Source: Poseidonibacter lekithochrous (GTDB lineage Bacteria > Campylobacterota > Campylobacteria > Campylobacterales > Arcobacteraceae). Taken from it: a stretch of 64,000 nt of DNA. The stretch spans positions 3,162,001 through 3,226,000 of the forward strand of contig NZ_CP054052.1 in NCBI RefSeq assembly GCF_013283835.1. Reading direction: 5' to 3'. Shown piece by piece: positions 18,317 to 27,209 of the stretch (positions are counted from its first letter, which is position 1; the number at the start of each line of letters is the position of its first letter). Both the position numbers and the translations under genes were made by a program. The notes under the pieces are model-generated. The model searched no databases. It worked only from the letters and a program-made list of their open reading frames with translations, and had not been told where the DNA came from.

Positions 18317-18559
18317 TTAAAGTGCATGAACCTCATACATATATTCGTCGTCAGCTAAACCATATTTAACTTCTCTAAAGTATACATTGTATCCATCATC
18401 TTCTAATGCATCAACTAATGCCATCATGTCTTTGTGTGAATTATCTCTATCAAAATAGAAGATTTTTTCTTCTTCAGCTTTTAATTCTTCTCTAATTTTA
18501 TCTAATTGCACTTTTTTTGGTTTTTCATTTAACTCGTTTCTAGCAAATAATAATTCCAT
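18317..18559 (-). CDS. HP0268-family protein (small nuclease)
   Basis: An 80-residue protein collinear with the Helicobacter pylori HP0268 family, for which nicking and RNase activity has been reported. It starts MELLFARNEL, after AAGGG, and ends YMYEVHAL. The middle is highly charged (IREELKAEEEKIFYFDRDNS). It lies immediately upstream of miaB on the same strand, divergent from nusA, as in related genomes. A longer reading with 49 more codons lacks a Shine-Dalgarno and overlaps the nusA promoter region, so I rejected it. Confidence 0.88.
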   Translation of the reverse strand: MELLFARNELNEKPKKVQLDKIREELKAEEEKIFYFDRDNSHKDMMALVDALEDDGYNVYFREVKYGLADDEYMYEVHAL

Positions 18560-18720
18560 ATAATTAAGCCCTTTTCTTTTTTGTTTAACTATAGATTTTA
18601 TCTTAAAATTGCTTTTATTTCTATAAAAGCTCTTTTTGATATAATATCCCTCTACATTACATTGGAAATCACAGACAATCATTTCAATGTCAAAAAACGT
18701 CAACACACAAAAGGTTATTA

Positions 18721-19893
18721 ATGGACAAAATAATAGATATTTTAGATTCGATCGCCTACGAAAAAGGCCTACAAATCAGAGATGTTGAGAATGCTTTAAA
18801 AGAAGCACTTATCAAAACAGCAGAGAAAATGGTAGAAGAAACACTAGTTTTTGATGCAAACATAGATAGAGACAATAAAAAGCTTGAACTTTCTCAAAAA
18901 GTTGAAGTTGTACCTGATGGAGACAGCAGAACATTAGGTCTTGGGGAAGATGAGTATGGAAATGCTATAAATCCTGAAAACTTTATCGAATTAACTGAAG
19001 CAAAAGAAATTGATGCTGACTTAGAAGTTGGTGATACAGTTAACTATGATTTAGAATTTGAAAATATGGGTAGAAATGCAGCTACAATTTTACATAACAA
19101 CTTTGAATATAAAATTCAAAGATTTATTGAAGAAAATTTAGTAAGCAAATATAAAGACAAAATCGGAAAAATCATTTCTGGAACTGTAACAAGAGTAGAT
19201 AGACAAGAAAATACATTTATCGAAATTGGTGAAGTTAAAGGTATGCTTCAAAGAAAAAGTAGAATCAAGGGTGAAACTTTCAGAATTGGTGATACTATCA
19301 AAGCTGTTGTTAAATCTGTAAATATTGATAAAACAAATGGATTAATTATTGAGATTTCAAGAACAAGTCCTAAATTCTTAGAATCTTTATTAGTTCTTGA
19401 AGTACCTGAATTAAAAGATGAAAAAGTTTCTATTGAAGCAAGTGCTAGAATCCCAGGATCTAGAGCAAAAATTGCACTATTAAGTACTGACCCTCAAATT
19501 GACCCAATTGGTTCTGTTGTTGGTGTTAAAGGTGTTAGAATTTCTGCTGTTTCTGCTCAATTAAATGGTGAGAATATTGATTGTGTTGAATATTCTGCAA
19601 TTCCTGAGATGTTCTTATCTAGAGCATTATCTCCTGCAATTATCACTTCAGTTAAAGTTGATAAAGCACCTGAGTTTAATGAAAAAGGTAAAGCAACAAT
19701 TACAATTCCAAGTGATCAAAAATCTAAAGCAATTGGAAAAGCTGGTTTAAATATTAGACTTGCATCAATGCTTACTAAATATGATATTGAATTAGTTGAA
19801 ATTGAAGGAGCTACAACTCCAACTGGTACTGGTACTTCTGCACCAGAAGAAAGAACAACAGATACAGCATCATTAGAGGCATTATTTAAATAA
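18721..19893 (+). CDS. nusA: Transcription termination/antitermination factor NusA
   Basis: Binds RNA polymerase and nascent RNA and controls pausing, termination and antitermination. The 390-residue protein has the N-terminal polymerase-binding domain (1-125), the S1 domain (KIGKIISGTVTRVDRQE, about 140-205) and two KH domains (SARIPGSRAKIAL; DPIGSVVGVKGVRI; KAIGKAGLNIRLA). It ends in a short acidic tail (SLEALFK) without the E. coli-type C-terminal repeats. AAAGG precedes the ATG. cysS begins one base after its stop. Confidence 0.96.
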   Translation: MDKIIDILDSIAYEKGLQIRDVENALKEALIKTAEKMVEETLVFDANIDRDNKKLELSQKVEVVPDGDSRTLGLGEDEYGNAINPENFIELTEAKEIDADLEVGDTVNYDLEFENMGRNAATILHNNFEYKIQRFIEENLVSKYKDKIGKIISGTVTRVDRQENTFIEIGEVKGMLQRKSRIKGETFRIGDTIKAVVKSVNIDKTNGLIIEISRTSPKFLESLLVLEVPELKDEKVSIEASARIPGSRAKIALLSTDPQIDPIGSVVGVKGVRISAVSAQLNGENIDCVEYSAIPEMFLSRALSPAIITSVKVDKAPEFNEKGKATITIPSDQKSKAIGKAGLNIRLASMLTKYDIELVEIEGATTPTGTGTSAPEERTTDTASLEALFK

Positions 19894-19894
19894 G

Positions 19895-21298
19895 ATGAAT
19901 AAAATATACATATACGATTCAGTAAAAAAGCAAAAAGTTGAATTTCAATCAATTGAAGATAACAAAGTAAAGATTTATGTTTGTGGACCAACTGTATATG
20001 ATGATTCACACTTAGGTCATGCTAGATCTGCAATCGCATTTGATTTACTTCATAGAGTATTAAAAGTTAATAAATATGATGTAACTATGACAAAAAACTT
20101 TACAGATATTGATGATAAAATCATCAAAAAAATGTATGAAACGTCTAGAACACTTGAAGATATTACAAGTGAATATATCAAAGCGTATAAAAATGATATG
20201 AAAGCTCTACATGTATTAGATAATACATTAGAGCCAAAAGCAACACAGAATTTAGAAGTTATGAAAGAAATGATTAATAACCTAATTTCCAAAGATTGTG
20301 CATATAAAACTTCTGATGGTGTTTATTTTGATACTTCAAAAGATGAATCGTATGGTAATATTTCATCAATGGCTAGTGATGAAAACTCTTTATCTAGAGT
20401 TGAATTTAATAGTGAAAAAAGAAATTCTTCTGATTTTGCTTTATGGAAATTTGCAAAAGAAAATGACGTTAGTTTTGAAGCTGAATTTGGGTTAGGTCGT
20501 CCTGGTTGGCATATTGAATGTTCTGCTATGATTAAAAAACATTTAGCATATGAAAACTCTGAATTCCAAATCGATATTCATGGTGGTGGGGCTGATTTAT
20601 TATTCCCTCATCATGAAAATGAAGCAGCTCAAACTAGATGTGATTCAAAACAGCACTTAGCTAAATATTGGATGCATAATGGTTTTGTGAATATTAATGG
20701 TGAAAAAATGAGTAAGTCTTTAGGGAACTCATTTTTCTTAAAAGATATTCTAAAATCATACTCAGGTGAAGTTGTAAGATTCTATCTTTTAACTGCACAA
20801 TATAGAGCAAATTTCAACTTTAATGAAGAAGATTTAATCTCTTCTAAAAAAAGATTAGATAAATTATATAGAGTTAAAAAAAGAGTTTATGGTGGAGCAA
20901 AATCTACTGTAAATAAAGATTTCAAAGCTAATATACTTAATGCTTTAAATGATGATATTAACACTTCTAAAGCCTTGGCTGTTATTGATGAGTTAATTAA
21001 TACTGCAAATGACAAACTAGATGCAAACGCTAAAGATAAAGCTTTCAAAAAAGAGTTAGTTGCAAATATTGAATTCATTGAAGAAGCTTTAGGAGTTTCT
21101 GGAAGTGATGCTTATGAATACTTCCAATTTGGAATTGATGAAAAAACAATTTCTGAAATTAATAATCTAATTGAAAAAAGAACTGAAGCTAAAAAAGCTA
21201 AAGATTTTGAAACAGCTGATAAAGTAAGAGATGAAATTTCTGCTTTAGGTGTATCTGTAATGGACACTGCTAACGGTGCTGTTTGGGAAAAAGTTTAA
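19895..21298 (+). CDS. cysS: Cysteinyl-tRNA synthetase
   Basis: Charges tRNA-Cys with cysteine. The 467-residue class I enzyme has the signature HIGH-like HLGHA in PTVYDDSHLGHARS, the zinc ligands (CGPTVYD, WHIECSAM, HHENEAAQ) and the KMSKS loop (NGEKMSKSLGN). The length is typical. It is translationally close to nusA and ends at a terminator, so the two probably form an operon. Confidence 0.97.
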   Translation: MNKIYIYDSVKKQKVEFQSIEDNKVKIYVCGPTVYDDSHLGHARSAIAFDLLHRVLKVNKYDVTMTKNFTDIDDKIIKKMYETSRTLEDITSEYIKAYKNDMKALHVLDNTLEPKATQNLEVMKEMINNLISKDCAYKTSDGVYFDTSKDESYGNISSMASDENSLSRVEFNSEKRNSSDFALWKFAKENDVSFEAEFGLGRPGWHIECSAMIKKHLAYENSEFQIDIHGGGADLLFPHHENEAAQTRCDSKQHLAKYWMHNGFVNINGEKMSKSLGNSFFLKDILKSYSGEVVRFYLLTAQYRANFNFNEEDLISSKKRLDKLYRVKKRVYGGAKSTVNKDFKANILNALNDDINTSKALAVIDELINTANDKLDANAKDKAFKKELVANIEFIEEALGVSGSDAYEYFQFGIDEKTISEINNLIEKRTEAKKAKDFETADKVRDEISALGVSVMDTANGAVWEKV

Positions 21299-21307
21299 TC
21301 ACTTTTT
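21288..21307 (+). terminator. Terminator after cysS
   Basis: AAAAAGT - TTAATC - ACTTTTT hairpin overlapping the stop codon, followed by more T. Confidence 0.6.
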
Positions 21308-21408
21308 TCTAAACAAAACTCTTTTTACCTCTCCCCTTAACTTAAATCAATGAAAAACTAAAAAATTAATGTTAATATCTTATATATTTTTAAGATAAAA
21401 GGTTTTTT

Positions 21409-23142
21409 ATGTCCACAGAGCAATTAGCAGCAGTTGAATTAAATACTAAAGAAGATTTTGAAAACTACAATATAAGAGAAAAGCTTAAAAAAGCTCAAAG
21501 ACCTTTTGACTACTATAAACACATCAAAGATTTAGATTATGAACAATTAGCAGAATCAGATAGATATTTTCTACAAGATTTTGGTATTTATAATAACTCT
21601 TTAAATGATGAAGAGTTTATGCTAAGACTACGATTTCCAGCTGGAAGAATTACAAGTGCACAATTAAAATCTATATCAAATATTTGTAATAAATATGACT
21701 TAACAATAATCCTTACTGCCCGTGCAGGAATGCAATTACACGGCCTTGAAGCACATAATGTATATGAAGCCTACAAAGCTGTTGAAGAAGCTAATATGAA
21801 TACATGGCAAAGCTTTGGAGATAATGTAAGAAATATTACAACTGATATTTTTGATGGTATTGGAAAACATAATATTATTGAAGTTTATCCATATATTGAA
21901 CAAATGCAAGATTATATATTAAAAAACCCAGAATATGTTGGACTATTACCTAGAAGATTATCAATTGGAATTTCTGGTTCATATGCAAATGGAAGTTCTT
22001 TTTTTGCAAGTGATATCTATTTTGCATTGGCAAAAAAAGATGATACTTATGGTTTTAATGTATATCTTGGGGGTAAAAATACTGAAATAGCACAAGATGC
22101 TAATATATTTTTAAAAAAAGATGAAATACTAGATTTTTATAAAACTATTATTAGAGTGTTTTATATTCATGGATTAAGACTAGACAGGGAAAGAAATAGA
22201 CTATACCACCTATTAGAAGAGATAGGTATAGAGAAGTTTGTAGCCCTATTACAAGAAGATTATAAATCAGAATTTAATTCTAAAGGTGATATTCAATTGC
22301 AAAAAGTTGAATTTGAAGATTTTAATGAATTAAAAAATGGTACTTATAGTTTTTGTTATCACTCAAAATTTGCCAAAATAGAAGCAAGTGAAGTATTAAA
22401 TATTTCAGAATATTGTGAAAAACATAATTTAGAAACTAGAATAGGAACAGATCAACAACTATATATTTTAAATCTAAAAGAGAATAAAATAGATTTAGAA
22501 CATGACAATATAAATAGAACAATAGTTGCTTGTGCAGGTAGTGAATATTGTCCTTATGCATACTGGACAATTAAAGATGAAGTTCAATATCTACCTCTGG
22601 AAAAAATACAAAAAAATAAAATACTAGTGGGATTCTCAGGATGTTTAAGAGGTTGTGCAAAACATGAACATGCTGACATTGGATTAGTAGGATTAAAATC
22701 AAATTATTTAGGAAATAGAGAAAAAACTGCGCGTATATATTTAGGTGGTTTATATACAGAAGGAAAAGCACTAGCTAGAAAAGTATTTACTACAATTCCT
22801 CTTACAAATCTAAAAGAGATTTTGGAAATAATTATTGAAGAGTATGAGAATAGTTCATATAAAACTTTTGAGAGTTTTAGTGAAAATGTACTTAACAAAT
22901 ATTCAATTGAATTCCTAAATCTATGGGTTTTAGCAAAATTCAAAACAAAGAAAAAAGTGTATTTAGATTCATTTGATGAAGTGGAAATACTAAATAAATA
23001 TTTTGGAGATTTAGAGAGTATTCAAAATTGTAGTGATGATTTTGATTCTGCAGTAAAATTACTATCTAAAGAGTTATGGGTTTATAAAGAATCCCAAGAA
23101 GATATAAAACTAAATAAAACCTATGTGATGATGATAGAATAA
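21409..23142 (+). CDS. Sirohaem nitrite/sulfite reductase (ferredoxin-type)
   Basis: The 577-residue protein has the duplicated ferredoxin-like and catalytic halves of the sirohaem reductases. The Fe4S4-sirohaem ligand motif appears as CAGSEYC and, 40 residues on, CLRGCAKHEHADIGLVG. The N-terminal half contains LRLRFPAGRITSAQL and ARAGMQLHGLE. The enzyme reduces nitrite to ammonium or sulfite to sulfide by six electrons; sequence alone does not decide which. Residues after about 500 form an unusual C-terminal extension. It is a single gene, with its own terminator. Confidence 0.88.
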   Translation: MSTEQLAAVELNTKEDFENYNIREKLKKAQRPFDYYKHIKDLDYEQLAESDRYFLQDFGIYNNSLNDEEFMLRLRFPAGRITSAQLKSISNICNKYDLTIILTARAGMQLHGLEAHNVYEAYKAVEEANMNTWQSFGDNVRNITTDIFDGIGKHNIIEVYPYIEQMQDYILKNPEYVGLLPRRLSIGISGSYANGSSFFASDIYFALAKKDDTYGFNVYLGGKNTEIAQDANIFLKKDEILDFYKTIIRVFYIHGLRLDRERNRLYHLLEEIGIEKFVALLQEDYKSEFNSKGDIQLQKVEFEDFNELKNGTYSFCYHSKFAKIEASEVLNISEYCEKHNLETRIGTDQQLYILNLKENKIDLEHDNINRTIVACAGSEYCPYAYWTIKDEVQYLPLEKIQKNKILVGFSGCLRGCAKHEHADIGLVGLKSNYLGNREKTARIYLGGLYTEGKALARKVFTTIPLTNLKEILEIIIEEYENSSYKTFESFSENVLNKYSIEFLNLWVLAKFKTKKKVYLDSFDEVEILNKYFGDLESIQNCSDDFDSAVKLLSKELWVYKESQEDIKLNKTYVMMIE

Positions 23143-23164
23143 AAGAAGGTGTTACCCTTCTTTT
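23141..23164. terminator. Bidirectional terminator after the sirohaem reductase
   Basis: AAAAGAAGG and CCTTCTTTT form a 9-bp stem with a six-base loop. It lies between the ends of the reductase gene and the convergent small gene. Confidence 0.75.
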
Positions 23165-23354
23165 AAAAAGCTTCTTCCAATAATTCAGGCATTTTCTGAC
23201 CTATTAGCTTGAAATCATATTCAAAACTTTTTACAACTACATCGTAAAGTTTATTATTCTTATATTTCTCATGCCATTTATTCTCTTTGCCTTCATAGAC
23301 ATTAAAATATAAATAACGTAATTTATAAGCTTCTTTAATTAATTTATCATTCAT
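23163..23354 (-). CDS. Small hypothetical protein
   Basis: A 63-residue charged protein rich in Lys, Glu and Tyr (KLRYLYFNVYEGKENKW), with no signal peptide or membrane segment. It ends at a shared terminator and starts just beyond the rpsR terminator, so it has room for its own promoter but I see no strong Shine-Dalgarno. I do not recognise the family. The composition reads as real protein rather than a shadow, since no other gene overlaps it. Confidence 0.6.
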   Translation of the reverse strand: MNDKLIKEAYKLRYLYFNVYEGKENKWHEKYKNNKLYDVVVKSFEYDFKLIGQKMPELLEEAF

Positions 23355-23364
23355 TTTTATAAAA

Positions 23365-23398
23365 AAAAAGGGAAGAAGCCTAAGCCTCTTCCCTTTTT
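23365..23398 (-). terminator. Terminator of the rpsF-ssb-rpsR operon
   Basis: A 15-base stem (AAAAAGGGAAGAAGC with GCCTCTTCCCTTTTT, one mismatch) and a CTAA loop. On the minus strand it is followed by nine T residues, so it ends the ribosomal protein operon. Confidence 0.85.
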
Positions 23399-23416
23399 AG
23401 TACCAAAAAATTACAA

Positions 23417-23674
23417 TTATCTGATGTATGCAGCGTCAGTAACTTTTTTAGTGTTAACAATGTAAGGAACTAATGCCATGTGTCTAGCTCTCTTGATTGC
23501 TTTCTCTACCATTTCTTGAGAATTTTTAGAGTTTCCAGTAAGTCTTCTAGGCATAATTTTACCTCTTTCAGACATTGAAATCTTTAATAATTCAGTGTTT
23601 TTATAATCAATGAAATCAACTTTCATTTCAGTATATTTACAATATTTTTTTCCGTATTTTCTTCTTTCAGCCAT
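23417..23674 (-). CDS. rpsR: 30S ribosomal protein S18
   Basis: The 85-residue protein matches bS18: [16 protein letters not shown] at the N-terminus, the conserved [22 protein letters not shown] core and the C-terminal [11 protein letters not shown]. It binds 16S rRNA next to S6. It is the last gene of the rpsF-ssb-rpsR operon and is followed by a strong terminator. Confidence 0.98.
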   Translation of the reverse strand: MAERRKYGKKYCKYTEMKVDFIDYKNTELLKISMSERGKIMPRRLTGNSKNSQEMVEKAIKRARHMALVPYIVNTKKVTDAAYIR

Positions 23675-23691
23675 TTTATAATCCTTTTGGT

Positions 23692-24240
23692 TTAGAACGG
23701 TATTTCGTCTTCGTCTATATCTATTTCAGGTATTTTCTGCTCAGGCATTTGTTGTGCTTGATTATTCATACCACCATAGTTGTTCTGGTTGTTGTTATTA
23801 TTGTATTGAGAAGAGTTATTATTGTATTGATTTTGCTGTGCTGGTTGATTATACGACCCACCACCTTGAGATGATGAATTATAACCTTGGTTATCCCCAG
23901 CATTAGCTGAATCACTCTTAGAATCTAACATTTTCATAGTTTCAACTCGTAAAGAGTGTCTATTTCTGTTAGTTCCATCTTGAGCAGTCCATTGTTCAAA
24001 TACAAGTCTTCCCTCTAATAAAACTTTAGAACCTTTTCTTAAGTATTGATTAGCAACTTCAGCAGATCTACCAAAGATATTAAAATCTAAAAAACAAACT
24101 TCATCTTTTTGCTCGCCTGTACCAGTTTTATACTTGTAAGACGTTGCAACAGCAGATTTAGCAATTGCAGCACCAGATGGTAAATATCTTAATTCAATAT
24201 CTCTAGTTAGATTTCCAACCATTATTACTTTATTATACAT
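23692..24240 (-). CDS. ssb: Single-stranded DNA-binding protein
   Basis: The 182-residue protein has an OB fold (residues 1-105; [33 protein letters not shown]), then a long low-complexity linker of Asn, Gln, Gly and Ser, and the acidic tip DIDEDEIPF that recruits replication and repair partners. The tip matches the usual DDDIPF. It sits between rpsF and rpsR, the normal order for this operon. Confidence 0.97.
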   Translation of the reverse strand: MYNKVIMVGNLTRDIELRYLPSGAAIAKSAVATSYKYKTGTGEQKDEVCFLDFNIFGRSAEVANQYLRKGSKVLLEGRLVFEQWTAQDGTNRNRHSLRVETMKMLDSKSDSANAGDNQGYNSSSQGGGSYNQPAQQNQYNNNSSQYNNNNNQNNYGGMNNQAQQMPEQKIPEIDIDEDEIPF

Positions 24241-24262
24241 ATCTAGGTTCCTATATCTTTAA

Positions 24263-24616
24263 TTAGTTAGCTTTTTTAGCTGCCTCGTCGCTCATTTTAG
24301 TCCATGCAGCGATTTCTTTTTTGTTTTCATATTTAATGAAAATGAATCTAATGATATCTTCAGAAATTCTGTAGTTTCTTTCGATTTCTGCAATTCCTGC
24401 AGGCTCACCTTTGAAATATGCAACGAAGTAGTAACCTCTTTTTTGCTTTTCAATTTCGTAAGCTAATTCTCTAGAACCCATATCTTCACAAGCAACGATT
24501 TCTCCACCGTTTTTTGCAATAATAGCTTTCATGTTTTCAATAGTAGCTTGAGTTTCCTCTTCAGCTAAAGTAGGTTTAACAATAAACATTGTTTCGTAAT
24601 GTTTTAATTTTGACAT
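24263..24616 (-). CDS. rpsF: 30S ribosomal protein S6
   Basis: The 117-residue protein matches bS6: [18 protein letters not shown], the strand [15 protein letters not shown] and [16 protein letters not shown]. It forms a heterodimer with S18, encoded two genes downstream. AAGGAG stands ahead of the ATG. It is the first gene of the operon. Confidence 0.97.
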   Translation of the reverse strand: MSKLKHYETMFIVKPTLAEEETQATIENMKAIIAKNGGEIVACEDMGSRELAYEIEKQKRGYYFVAYFKGEPAGIAEIERNYRISEDIIRFIFIKYENKKEIAAWTKMSDEAAKKAN

Positions 24617-24698
24617 TTAATAATCTCCTTATAGTGTTTGCCGGTATCTTTACATTTTTTAATATCAGCAAGGATGTTTTTTTGTAAAGTCCGTGATT

Positions 24699-25679
24699 TT
24701 ATCTAAATAAAACTGAAAACTTTCTAAGAGTTGCTTGTAAATAGAGATTTTGATTGTCAATTTTTGAAGTTTTGAATTCTAACTCAATATTTAGAAGATA
24801 TTCAAGCATTTTTTGAAAAACTTCTGGTTTAATATTAATAGCTAGTTTTGATTTTCTTTCCCAAATATTTTTTGGAGGAATAAAACCTAAGATTTCTTTA
24901 GGATTTGGAGCACCTATGGCCCTAGCATAAGAGCTAATCATAAATAGTTGTTGTACGAAAGATGTAACTTGAGTTAATAAATATATTTCATTTACTCCCT
25001 CATCAAGTAATAAAGCCAAGTCTTCACTAATATCATTGCCCTCAATTAAATTGTTTAAAAACTCTTCAAAAGAGACATTACCAATTCCAAAACAATAAGT
25101 ATTTACCTCATCAGATGTAATTTTTTTATCTAGAATTGCTAGTTTTGATAAGTCATTCATACATAATGATAAATCATTTTTATGCATAAAGTATAAGTGG
25201 TTTAAAGCTGAAATATCATAATTGATATTTAAACCCTTTGCTTCATTTTCAAGAAGTTTAATAGCTTCTGGATTAGAAGGTGAAAACATTCTAATTGAAA
25301 CAGAATTTGTTTTAGGTGAAAAATAATTACCCATTGTTTTAAAATCGCTATCTCCTAAACAAGAGAAAATAACTGTACTATCAGGATTAATATTGCAAGC
25401 TTCTATTAATTCTTCTACCTCTTTTTTAGGTACTTTTTTTTCTAATTTAATTAATAAGATATTGTTAGATGAGAAAAGTGAAGATTGTAGTAATTTATCT
25501 TTTGCGTATTTAAAATCATAATCATCAAAATATAATTTTTCTATTTCGTCATTTTGTCCATGTAATCTAGCGATTTTTAGGGCATAATGTTCTACTAAAA
25601 AAACAGATTGCCCATAAAACATATAAGCATTAAATTTTTTATTTTGTCGTAGGTGATTATCAAATTCGTTTCTATACAT
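24699..25679 (-). CDS. holA: DNA polymerase III subunit delta
   Basis: The clamp-loader delta subunit opens the beta sliding clamp. The 326-residue protein shows the family layout, with an N-terminal MYRNEFDNHL, YMFYGQSVFLVEHYA and the mid-region LSLCMNDLSKLAILD. I prefer the ATG at 25679; an ATG four codons upstream stands only one base after the AGGA sequence. It is divergent from fliW. In Campylobacter holA lies next to rnr; here about 1.5 kb separates them. Confidence 0.85.
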   Translation of the reverse strand: MYRNEFDNHLRQNKKFNAYMFYGQSVFLVEHYALKIARLHGQNDEIEKLYFDDYDFKYAKDKLLQSSLFSSNNILLIKLEKKVPKKEVEELIEACNINPDSTVIFSCLGDSDFKTMGNYFSPKTNSVSIRMFSPSNPEAIKLLENEAKGLNINYDISALNHLYFMHKNDLSLCMNDLSKLAILDKKITSDEVNTYCFGIGNVSFEEFLNNLIEGNDISEDLALLLDEGVNEIYLLTQVTSFVQQLFMISSYARAIGAPNPKEILGFIPPKNIWERKSKLAINIKPEVFQKMLEYLLNIELEFKTSKIDNQNLYLQATLRKFSVLFR

Positions 25680-25741
25680 AAGATATATCATATCCTAAGT
25701 ATACTTTTAATAAAATTCAATTATCAAAAAAAGGTATAAAA

Positions 25742-26110
25742 ATGTACAAAATCCCCCTTCCCTTATTAGGCTTTGAAGAGATCAAAAACTTAGAGATTGA
25801 GAAGGTTGATGATTATTTTTCTACTTTAGTTCTAGATAGAAAAAATAATATTACATTTACCATAGTAAATATCTCTTATTTACAACATGCAGCATTTGAT
25901 TTTAGTATTGATGATAAAACATTAGATATTTTACATATTAGAAAAAGAAGTGATATTGATGTCTATTTCTGTGTTGTATTGCAAGAGCCAATTGATAAGT
26001 CAATTGTAAACCTTGTAGCCCCAATTATAATAAACAAAAGACATAACCTTATAGGTCAATATATTATAAAAGAAAAGATACCAAGACTATTTACAAATCT
26101 ATTATCTTAA
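25742..26110 (+). CDS. fliW: Flagellar assembly factor FliW
   Basis: FliW binds flagellin and the translational repressor CsrA, linking filament assembly to flagellin translation. The 122-residue protein has the usual blocks LPLLGFEEIK, DFSIDDKTLDIL and the C-terminal PIIINKRHNLIGQYI. AAGG lies upstream of the ATG. No other flagellar gene is adjacent. Confidence 0.87.
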   Translation: MYKIPLPLLGFEEIKNLEIEKVDDYFSTLVLDRKNNITFTIVNISYLQHAAFDFSIDDKTLDILHIRKRSDIDVYFCVVLQEPIDKSIVNLVAPIIINKRHNLIGQYIIKEKIPRLFTNLLS

Positions 26111-26235
26111 GTATTTAATATAAACATATATTTTATGATCACACTACACAAACAATACATAAATCCTTAACATTTACTTTACATAAATCTTATACAATTC
26201 ACTTATACAAACAAAAGAATTTAAAAGGATTTATT

Positions 26236-26502
26236 ATGAAAAAGCTATCAACAATTATTTTAACACTAAGTTTATTTGCAGGAAGTGCATTATTTGCACA
26301 AAACAACTTCGCTAGTTTCTATCCAGCAGAAGACAATGATTCTCCAGATTATCTAGTAAGTGAAGAAACTGGTAATTCATCAGACTTTTTCTTAAGCTTA
26401 GATACACAAGATAAAGTTCATAAAACAATGAGTACAACTAATAGAGTTGTAAAAGAAGACCATACGTTTGATGCTTTCTATCCAGTAGAGGATGTTGACT
26501 AA
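26236..26502 (+). CDS. Small secreted protein with two FxxFYPxEDxD repeats
   Basis: An 88-residue precursor with a signal peptide (MKKLSTIILTLSLFAGSALFA) and predicted cleavage before QNN. The mature chain is very acidic. It starts NNFASFYPAEDNDSPDYL and ends HTFDAFYPVEDVD, two copies of FxxFYP[AV]EDxD; a FFLSLD segment lies between. There are no cysteines. I do not recognise the family and no enzymatic motif is visible. AAAAGGA precedes the ATG. The next gene is a diverged tandem copy with three repeats. Confidence 0.85.
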   Translation: MKKLSTIILTLSLFAGSALFAQNNFASFYPAEDNDSPDYLVSEETGNSSDFFLSLDTQDKVHKTMSTTNRVVKEDHTFDAFYPVEDVD

Positions 26503-26520
26503 CAAAAGCATTTTATAAAT

Positions 26521-26573
26521 TAACTAAAGTACATTTAGTTAGATAAAGTAGAGAAAATACTTCTCTTCTTTAT
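26521..26573 (+). terminator. Double hairpin terminator of copy 1
   Basis: TAACTAAA/TTTAGTTA (26521-26541) is followed by ATAAAGTAGAGAA/TTCTCTTCTTTAT (26543-26573, one mismatch) and T-rich DNA. The remaining gap to the next gene (26574-26800) contains AT-rich DNA and the copy 2 promoter region. Confidence 0.65.
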
Positions 26574-26800
26574 TTCTATACCTTATTAATATTCTCTATC
26601 TTAAATCATTCACTTATTATTTTCTAAAACCTCATACAAATTTATCATCTTTATTTTTCTAATAAAACATTTTTATAAACTAATTTAATTCTAATATTAA
26701 AGTGTATCACTACACAAACAATACATGAACTCTTAACGTTTAGTATATGCAAATCCTATACAATACACTCATACAAACAAAAGAATTTAAAGGATTTATT

Positions 26801-27139
26801 ATGAAAAAGCTATCAACAATTATTTTAACACTAAGTTTATTTGCAGGGAGTTCAGTATTTGCTCAAAACAATTTCGCAGGTTTTTATCCAGTAGAAGACA
26901 ATGATACTCCAGATTATATTTTAAGCCTAGATGCGGGTGATGATAAAGTTCATCAAACAACTAACAATCAAGCAACAAAAGAGAATGTATTCAGTTCTTT
27001 CTATCCAGTAGAAGATAATGACTCTTCAGAATATTTTTTAAGTTTAGATTCTAGTGATGGAACTTATCAAACTAGAACAAATAGAATTACAAATGAAAAT
27101 ACATTTGATGCTTTCTATCCAGCAGAGGATATTGACTAA
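26801..27139 (+). CDS. Small secreted protein with three FxxFYPxEDxD repeats
   Basis: A 112-residue precursor whose signal peptide differs from the first copy only at its end (FAGSSVFA). The mature chain has three repeats: FAGFYPVEDNDTPDY, FSSFYPVEDNDSSEY and FDAFYPAEDID, the first two each followed by [FI]LSLD. The repeat period is about 40 residues. I start at the ATG after AAAGGA; an upstream in-frame ATG lies in the promoter part of the duplication. Function unknown. Differences from copy 1 include gain of one internal repeat. Confidence 0.85.
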   Translation: MKKLSTIILTLSLFAGSSVFAQNNFAGFYPVEDNDTPDYILSLDAGDDKVHQTTNNQATKENVFSSFYPVEDNDSSEYFLSLDSSDGTYQTRTNRITNENTFDAFYPAEDID

Positions 27140-27159
27140 TAGAGTATTTTTAAACTAAC

Positions 27160-27208
27160 TAAAGAATATTTAGTTAGATAAAGTAGAGAAAAAACTTCTC
27201 TTCTTTAT
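27160..27208. terminator. Double hairpin terminator shared with rnr
   Basis: AACTAAA/TTTAGTT and ATAAAGTAGAGAA/TTCTCTTCTTTAT (27178-27208). The second hairpin ends two bases from the rnr stop on the minus strand, so it can serve both genes. Confidence 0.65.
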
Positions 27209-27209
27209 T

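Larger units (their letters stand above)
26142..26573 (+). repeat. Tandem duplication, copy 1 (promoter, gene, terminator)
   Basis: Begins with CACTACACAAACAATACAT, 94 bases before the start codon, and ends with the hairpin ATAAAGTAGAGAA/TTCTCTTCTTTAT. The same elements in the same order occur in copy 2 at 26708-27208. Identity is highest over the ribosome site and signal peptide and at both hairpins. Confidence 0.85.
26708..27208 (+). repeat. Tandem duplication, copy 2 (promoter, gene, terminator)
   Basis: Begins with CACTACACAAACAATACAT, 93 bases before the start codon, and ends with the same ATAAAGTAGAGAA/TTCTCTTCTTTAT hairpin as copy 1. Confidence 0.85.

Noticed and set aside
18560-18706. 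49-codon extension of the HP0268-family protein
   Set aside because: The family is 80 residues long, the internal ATG has AAGGG, and the extension runs into the nusA promoter.
26574-26800. Possible third copy or small gene between the duplicated secreted proteins
   Set aside because: Only the copy 2 promoter region repeats there; no open frame with the repeat or signal peptide.
26142-27208. CRISPR-like direct repeats
   Set aside because: The repeats are long, protein-coding and only two; there is no spacer pattern.
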